From assembly GCF_025024155.1 (NCBI RefSeq), contig NW_026251777.1, forward strand, positions 62,001 to 126,000: DNA of 64,000 bases, in the 5' to 3' direction. Of the stretch, positions 57,452 through 64,000 are shown in pieces (position 1 is the first letter of the stretch; each line of letters begins with the position of its first letter). This DNA comes from Gamsiella multidivaricata (lineage: Eukaryota; Mortierellomycota; Mortierellomycetes; Mortierellales; Mortierellaceae). Both the position numbers and the translations under genes were made by a program. The notes below the pieces were generated by a model. The model was not told the DNA's origin, did no database searches, and saw only the letters and a program-made list of their open reading frames with translations.

Positions 57452-58650
57452 ATGGTCCAGGCACGGCGGTTTCACTCGTACTTCCTGTTCTTCATCCCCC
57501 TCACACAAGGTGTAAGTGTTTAAATCAGTTGATGCGTCCTTGTTACTTTCATCCTAATAGGCTAATTTGGTTGGATATCGCCCATACCACGCCCATCGTC
57601 TTTGGCTTTTGTGTGGGTCTCTTCTTCCCATTTGTTTAGGTCCTTCTTGTGATTATCCTCGACTTCTGCAAAAACGCTGCGTTCTTTGCCCACCAGGCCC
57701 AGAACCTGTCCCCGACTACACCCACAGCTATCGGGAATGGACAACAGGTCGAACGACCCAAAGATGGAGCGTATCTTGCAGCACAATATATCTATGCGAT
57801 CTGGCTAATATCGATGATGCTCAAGGCCATTGTTGGTCTGCGTGCAAATCTGAAGGTACACATAAACAGGATTACACATGCAATTTACTAGTTCGTTCAT
57901 TATCATGTACACGTTGCCAAACATACGATTACAACGTGCATGCACTCCCACTCATAGGTCGTTAATAATATGATGTCTTCTATTTCTTCTTGTCGTTAGT
58001 TCAATATTCGTTGGATGGGAATATACAATGTACTCTTTGGAATCGACACAGGATTTGAGTTCATTCACACGACTCTCGGGGTGATTTTCCAGGACGTGAG
58101 CCAGCTGGACGAAGCAGGAATCATTCGGCACTACTGTGTTGGCTACCTTATTGTGAGTGCTGCAACATAATATCAAGATGTATATGTCTAATGTCTCGCA
58201 AAAATGAAGGGTTGAATGGTTCTGTTCACATGTGCTTTAAGCAATACTGACATTTCTATACTTCTTTTATAGTTAATATTGCAGATATATGGACTCTTTT
58301 GCTGCTGGATTCATCTCAAATGGGTCAGAGTCGAGATGCCTCAGCTGCTAGCTTCAACAGAACGCCAGGAAACCCTATACGAGCTCATGTTTCCGTATTG
58401 CGTTGGAGCAAGGGCACGTAGGGCCGCAGCGACAACCAATAATGTTTCGCCCAATTCCGCAATCGATCCATCGTCGTCAATATCACCTAATGGAGCCAGC
58501 ACGGCTACTGCACCAGTCGCTATTGATCTTGAAAGGGCATCCACAAATCCAGCATCCAGTGATAGTCGGCCCCCAATATTAGCAAACAACGATACGGTCC
58601 AGTCCTCTACTAGCAGTGATAGCGAGATTCAAGTTGCTATACAGCGGTGA
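57452..58650 (+). CDS. Four-helix membrane protein, DUF1753/Kei1-like
   Basis: Exons 57452-57511, 57640-57855, 58000-58152 and 58273-58650 join in phase to 268 residues. The start MVQARRFHSYFLFFIPLTQG leads directly into VLLVIILDFCKNAAFF, resembling the opening of Kei1, the regulatory subunit of inositol phosphorylceramide synthase in the Golgi. Further hydrophobic segments are YLAAQYIYAIWLISMMLKAIV (helix 2), RWMGIYNVLFGIDTGFEF (3) and LILQIYGLFCCWIHL (4). After these comes a Ser/Asn-rich tail without domains. Spacing and the D in FGID agree with DUF1753 as remembered. The first intron was set at 57512-57639 since other joins meet a stop. Confidence 0.55.
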
Positions 58651-59025
58651 TGCCTCCAAATGATCGCTAGTCGCTTCATTGCAAAGATCAATAAAATCGA
58701 TACCTTGTACAGCAGCTACCTATTTGTGCTATACCATGGTGCTCTGCAGTCCTTCTCCAGAGACGCGTTTTTGTGTGTGTGTAGTAGGTGTGTAGTTTGC
58801 GGTCACAATGTGGCTGAGTTTGTTGTCCGTTTTTTTTTTTTTTTTTTTTTAGACTTGACCTTGAGTGATATTCTTCCTTCCTCTCACACTGCAAACAGGC
58901 ACTTCTCCCTCTCAACCCTCAACCCTTCTTCTTTCAATCTCGCCCACCTCTCAACGCTCAGTTGTTCCTTGACCCTTATCTCTCTCCCTTACTCTTACAC
59001 GCATTCTTTTACTCACGACAGCGTA
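58651..59025. promoter_or_regulatory. Promoter region of the UTP22 gene
   Basis: It contains a 20-base T-run (58831-58850), then a CT-rich leader with tctctccctt before the ATG at 59026. No TATA box is evident, as is common for ribosome biogenesis genes. Confidence 0.5.
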
Positions 59026-62000
59026 ATGGCCCCCACAAAGCGCAAGGCTGCTCTTCCAGCGCCTGCTCTTGCCAAGAAGGTACAGACCTCGCCCTGTTCT
59101 GCGGCCTTTGCTGAACGCATGGTGTACTGAAGCCATATACCGCCCTACTTACATTTCCCTAATTACTTCACTTGCAACGTAGTCTCGTAAAGTCGTGGAG
59201 CCAGAGCCAGAGTCTTCCAGCGGCGAAGAGTCCTTTGATGACATGATCGACGAAGAAGAAGAAGACGACGACGACGAGGATGAGGACGAGGATGAAGGCG
59301 ATTATATCGAAGGTGAAGATGAAGCGATGCAGGGAGACTCTGACGACCAGGAGGATGAAGAGGAGGAAGACCAGGACGAGTTCATGGCAGCAGCCGAGCA
59401 CGACGCCTCATCAAAACCGCAGAATCTCGCGGGTGTGAAAAACTCGTCTCTTTACAAAGCACCGACGAACGAGGAAATCCAGGGATTACAGGAATCATCA
59501 GATCTGTTCAAGTCCAACATTTTCAAGCTGCAGATCGAGGAGCTGCTGAAAGAGGTTCAGGTCGATTATAAGAAGGCCCAGCCACTGGAGGCTGCTCTCC
59601 GCAAACTGAAGGATATCTTCGATCGCACGCCGGAGCATCAGGAACTTTCTGTAAGTCATCGAGAGAGCACGTTTGAAGCATTATTGGACATCCTATTGAT
59701 ATTGTCAAAGGCGCACGGTCGACTAATGCGCACATATTTCATACGATTCATAGCTCGCTGCTATCAAGAGCAACATGAAGAAAAAGTCGGTTGTCATCCC
59801 ATTCCCTCAACCAGAGCCAGCGGCCGATATTCAATATACATTCGGTTACAGCGCCCCTTCCGCCATGCACCTCGTCGGCAGTTTCCCGTTGAAGACCGTC
59901 TCAAAGAACCGCCATGGCTGGAGTGTAGATGTCGCTGTTGAGATGCCAGAGGAGCTCTTCCAGGAGAAGGATCACATGAACTATCGCTATTTTTACAAGC
60001 GCGCATACTATCTTTCCGTGCTTGCTGCCGCTGTTCGGGATAAGAAATCGGGCATGTCCAACTGCAAGACCGAGTTCAGCACGCTTAACGGAGATCAGCG
60101 CAAGCCTATTTTGATTCTGAACCCGTCTGGAGGTACGACATTGGGGTTTGAGCACTTTTGATGTCTACAGAAGGGACGACTACCAAACATTCGGTTGTTG
60201 TCATTGTTCTCACATATTCATTTCTCATGTTGATAGATAAAAGCGAGACCGACTTCAAAAAGATGCGGTGTACTATTCGAATTATTCCCTATATCCCTGC
60301 CTCAGTATTCCCCGCCCAGCGACTGGCGCCCGGTCGTAACAACGTGCGTTCAGCGGATATCACGGAACAGCCCCCAACTCCTCAGTATAACACAGCCCTC
60401 CAGCAGGACACCGCCTTCACATCTCATCTCGCCTTCCTTTACCAGCACAGCAAAAGCTGTTCCGGCTTCAAAGACGCTTGCATCTTGCTTAAGGTCTGGG
60501 CTACACAGCGCGGACTTCTTCGCCGTACTAGCGAAGGCTTCAATGGATTCTTGTTGGAGATGCTGATGGCATATCTCTTGCAAGGCGGAGGCGCTAATGG
60601 AGGAAAGAAACTGGCGAACGGATTCAGCTCATACCAGCTCGTTAAGGGAACTATCGACTACATTTCACAGCACGACTTTGATGCCCAGCCTATCTTTATG
60701 GGTCAGAACACGACATCAGGAGAATTCTCTAAGGAGGCCTTTACCGGGAACTTTGAGGTCGTGATCGTCGACCCTTCAGGAAAGATCAACTTGGCAGGAC
60801 ATGTCTCCAAAGCAGCACTTGATGAGCTCCAGCACGAGACCCGTCTGGCCATGAAATTCTTTACAGAGTCCAGCGATGACAAGTTCGAGGCGTTGTTCTT
60901 GAAGAGGGTCGATAATCCCATGTTGCGCTTCGATAATATGGTCAAGATCCATGCACCCAAACATCTCGGACAGCTGAAGAGCTACACCAAGAAGGCGGCC
61001 CTGGACTATCCTTCGCCATTCATCCATTTCGCTCACTCGATCGCGCCCCTGCTCAAGCGCGGTTTGACAGACAGAGTTCACCTTGTCGCCACTCGTTTCG
61101 ATCCCCTGGAGAACTGGGCTACATCAAGCGCAGCGCCCGACTTTGGATCAAACTCTGTTATCACCATCGGACTTTTGTTGAACCACGAGGAGAGCTCGCG
61201 TCTGGTCGACCTGGGGCCTCCTGCCGATGATCTGGAGACTGCCAAGGTTTTCCGCGAGCTGTGGGGCAACAAGGCAGAGCTTCGTCGTTTCAAGGATGGC
61301 AGTATTCTTGAGAGTGCCGTGTGGGAGGCGCAGGGAACGGATGCTCGCCATTTGATTGTCGGACAGATGATTGGTTACTTATTGAAGCACCATCTCTCCG
61401 TACCTCATGACTCGGTGCACTACTGGGCTGGACAGCTCAACAAGTTTATTCAATACAACAGCAAGGTCGTCCCTGAGCGGCTTTTTGACAACAAGACTGC
61501 CGCCGCCAGTGGATTCCAGTCTACCGTCGCTGCCTTTGAGTCACTCACTAAGGCCGTCAAGACTGCTGAGGATATGCCCCTTTCCGTCACCCATATGTAC
61601 TTTACCTCGCCTGCCGCACGTCTCTCATCGACCTTTATTCCCCACCCCCGCGACTTCAACGTACCAGCAACCAATTTCCCGGACAGTGCCCAGTATGTCG
61701 AGCCGTTGGATGTTGTCATTCAGTTCGAGTCCTCACAAAAATGGCCTGACAATTTGAAGGCGATCCAGAGAATGAAGACGGCGTTTTACCTCCGTTTGGC
61801 CGAGAAGATCAAGTACAAGGGCATGCGCGCGACCGTTGTGGAGGAGACCGAGGAGGAATCCTTGGGCGTGAATGGATACATGGATGTTTGTGTTGCACCT
61901 GGTTACGTGTTCCGCTGCAGGATCTCCCACGAACGTGAGATTACCCTGTGCGAGAATGTGATCTCGGACCGCAAGTCGAGCCACAGCCTCAAGGAGCAGC

Positions 62001-63353
62001 ACCAGAAGGCACTGGATCTCTACAACAGATACTTTGTCCAGGCACCGATGCACACATTCCAGCTTCACGCTCTCTGCCACAGGCATCCTTCGCTCTCACA
62101 GACGATTCGCTTGACAAAGCGCTGGGTGAGCGCTCACTGGCTCGCACCGTTCTTCAACGATGAGACCTTGGAACTCCTGGCTGCTGCGGTCTACGTCGAC
62201 CCAGCACCGTGGGCGGCCCCTGCCAGTGGATTCACCGGATTTGCTCGTGTGTTGAACCTGTTGGCAAGCTGGGACTGGAAGCACGAGCCCTTGGTGGTCG
62301 ACTTGACTGGAGAGATGACTGGCAAGGAGCGGGAAGAGATCCGCCACAACTTTGCGAACACGCGCAAGAACATGATTGCATCGACATCGGCTACAGCGCC
62401 CCAGGTCAAGACGACAGCGATCTCGAGCGATCATGCGACCATGTTTATTGCCACGGGCAAGGATACGTTCTCAAAGTGGTGGACCTGGCAATCGCCGTCA
62501 CCGATGATCGTGGCCCGTTTGCGCACACTGGCCAAGACCAGCTTGGACCATATGACGAAGACGATGTCCTCATCCGAGACGACGAGCTCCTCGGCGTTAA
62601 ACGCAATCTTTATTACACCGACGGTGCACTATGACCTCGTAATTGATCTGGATCCAGCGTTGTGCACGCGCTATGCACAGAACTTGGCCCCGAACGCCCA
62701 GTCCTTTGTGACGAAGGGCGATAAGTACAAGAACTTGGGCTCGTTCCAGAAGAGTGTCTTTGGCGATGAGATCCTAATCGGCTTCGATCCTGCTGCCGAG
62801 TATCTTGCAGAATTACAGGTGCGTCCTCGAGAGTTGAGATTGCAGTACATGTACAGGGCAAGGAGCATTCAAACATACATGAGCATGGTTACTAACATTG
62901 TCTATTGGTCACTGATGTTATTATAGAGAGCATATGGAGATATTGCACTGTTCTTCCATGACCGATATGGTGGTACGCAGATTGGAGTTCTTTGGAACCC
63001 GATCACGCTGAGCCCAAGGGCCTGGAAGGTCAACCTTGGCTTCAACAGCAGGCCTGCAGATGTGAACAAGGATGGGGTAATGGTAAGAAGAGCATGCATG
63101 TATCTCCTCTGACTATGTGGTGCGATGTCGTTTGTATAGCCATGAGAAAGCAACCCTATCTAACCATCAATTTATATTTCTATAGGAGGTTAAGAAGGAG
63201 CAGCAGGACTCGAAATCAAAGGGCGGCAAGACGGGCGCCGGATCCAAACTGGTGGTGCCTAACATCGAAGCGCTAATTAGTGAGATGGAGAGGGTCGGCC
63301 ATGGTCTTGTGCGGTCCATCCAGATCAACCGGGATCCCACTGCGACTAACTAA
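59026..63353 (+). CDS. UTP22: U3 snoRNP-associated protein Utp22 (NRAP/NOL6)
   Basis: Component of the small-subunit processome needed for 18S rRNA maturation in the nucleolus. Exons 59026-59079, 59183-59650, 59754-60132, 60237-62818, 62927-63082 and 63186-63353 join in phase to 1,268 residues, close to the usual family size. An acidic region (EEEEDDDDEDEDEDEGD) follows a short basic start. NRAP blocks seen are YTFGYSAPSAMHLVGSFPLK, KDACILLKVWATQRGLLRR, FNGFLLEMLMAYLLQGG and ELRRFKDGSILESAVWE. RAYGDIALFFHDRYGGTQIG and LWNPITLSPRAWKVNLGF mark the C-terminal domain. NRAP proteins carry degenerate nucleotidyltransferase folds with no expected catalysis. The C-terminus includes a Lys-rich insert before IEALISEMERVGHGLV. 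Confidence 0.95.
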
Positions 63354-64000
63354 TCAGGGGGCGACTTTACTATATTTCCGTATCCATTTCAGCATTCCTT
63401 TCATTTCTTGCATTTACTTTCCCTCCATTTCTCATCCCTGTCCCTGCCATACATAGAACTCAATAAAGACACGCGCAGATCCATGCATATGGACGCATGG
63501 AAACTCAATAGAAACTGAATTTTCGCTACCGCTGCTGTGTAAAGAATGATTGGGCTCCTCCTTCATTCCCTCCCAGTCCATCATCCCCCTTTCCCTCTCT
63601 TTTACAAATTGACCGATCGATGATGACAGCTTGTCCGTTTGTGCCTGATTGCGCGCACCCCCTGCTGCTGTACCTGTTTGTTACCCCTTGGTCCGAGCAC
63701 GCAGTCGTTTTCTCACTCTTTGAAAGAAAGGGTCAGCATGCGTTTTTGTTGTTTTGTGTGCCTAATGTGATGACCAACTGACCATGTTCGCTTGACCCCT
63801 ATTTGCTCTGCCAACATGTCACCCAACTCTTACCCCTTCCTCCCCCCCTCCCCTCCTCCTCCTCCTCCTCCTCTCCCTCACCCGTTTATCTTTTTCTTGG
63901 TTATGGTCCGATGCTCGCCTCCTTCGCTGCTTTCTTTATCCTCCTTTCGCCTCTGCCGCCAGCTTTCCTTCGACTCTTTTCGCTTCATACCCATACATAC
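63354..64000. other. 3' flank of UTP22 and downstream intergenic DNA
   Basis: An aataaa at 63462-63467 is the likely polyadenylation signal. Beyond it is T/C-rich DNA with cct repeats (63846-63876), probably the promoter or leader of a gene beyond the window edge. No coding segment was recognised. Confidence 0.55.
63462..63467 (+). terminator. Polyadenylation signal of UTP22
   Basis: Perfect aataaa about 110 bases after the TAA stop. Confidence 0.55.

Noticed and set aside
57567..57965. Open frame of 132 codons overlapping the Kei1-like gene
   Set aside because: It runs through introns in another frame; the spliced frame gives membrane helices and consistent phases.

Overview
The window is nuclear DNA of a filamentous fungus. 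Genes carry several short GT-AG introns, 5' leaders are CT-rich, TATA boxes are clear, and intergenic DNA and introns are full of long A or T runs. A glycoside hydrolase family 8 enzyme, a tandem array of F-box/LRR genes, a CSL transcription factor and a Crinkler-like relic together suggest an early-diverging lineage, probably Mortierellomycota. This placement is inference; no rRNA gene or other taxonomic marker is present.

Layout. 0.2-1.7 kb: GH8 glycosidase. 3.6-5.0 kb: AAAP amino acid transporter. 5.7-6.9 kb (minus): small mitochondrial membrane protein resembling a complex I accessory subunit. 7.1-7.7 kb (minus): decayed Crinkler-like gene. 9.6-11.6 kb: indoleamine 2,3-dioxygenase with a presequence-like N-terminus. 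11.9-13.5 kb (minus): two low-complexity hypothetical ORFs. 14.5-15.9 kb (minus): Rab11 GTPase. 17.1-20.7 kb: Ser/Thr kinase with an 862-nt intron. 23.2-25.9 kb: secreted subtilase interrupted by one in-frame TAG. 25.9-34.4 kb: gene-poor stretch, apart from one orphan coding fragment. 34.4-38.3 kb: CSL transcription factor. 38.6-39.3 kb (minus): YCII-domain protein.

39.5-53.8 kb is an F-box/LRR neighbourhood. It holds one diverged F-box gene, a relic, a pseudogene (A) and four apparently intact genes (B, C, D, E). B and C share a 653-bp block that looks identical, intron included, while the rest of B matches A; B is therefore a mosaic. A decayed minus-strand gene of unknown family lies between C and D. 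From 54 kb on the genes are ordinary housekeeping ones: a long protein ending in a Pkr1-like V-ATPase assembly domain, a Kei1/DUF1753-like membrane protein, and the ribosome biogenesis factor Utp22/NRAP.

There is no operon-like organisation and the genes do not form one pathway. Exon borders were chosen by GT-AG sites, reading-phase continuity and family similarity read by eye, without alignment software.
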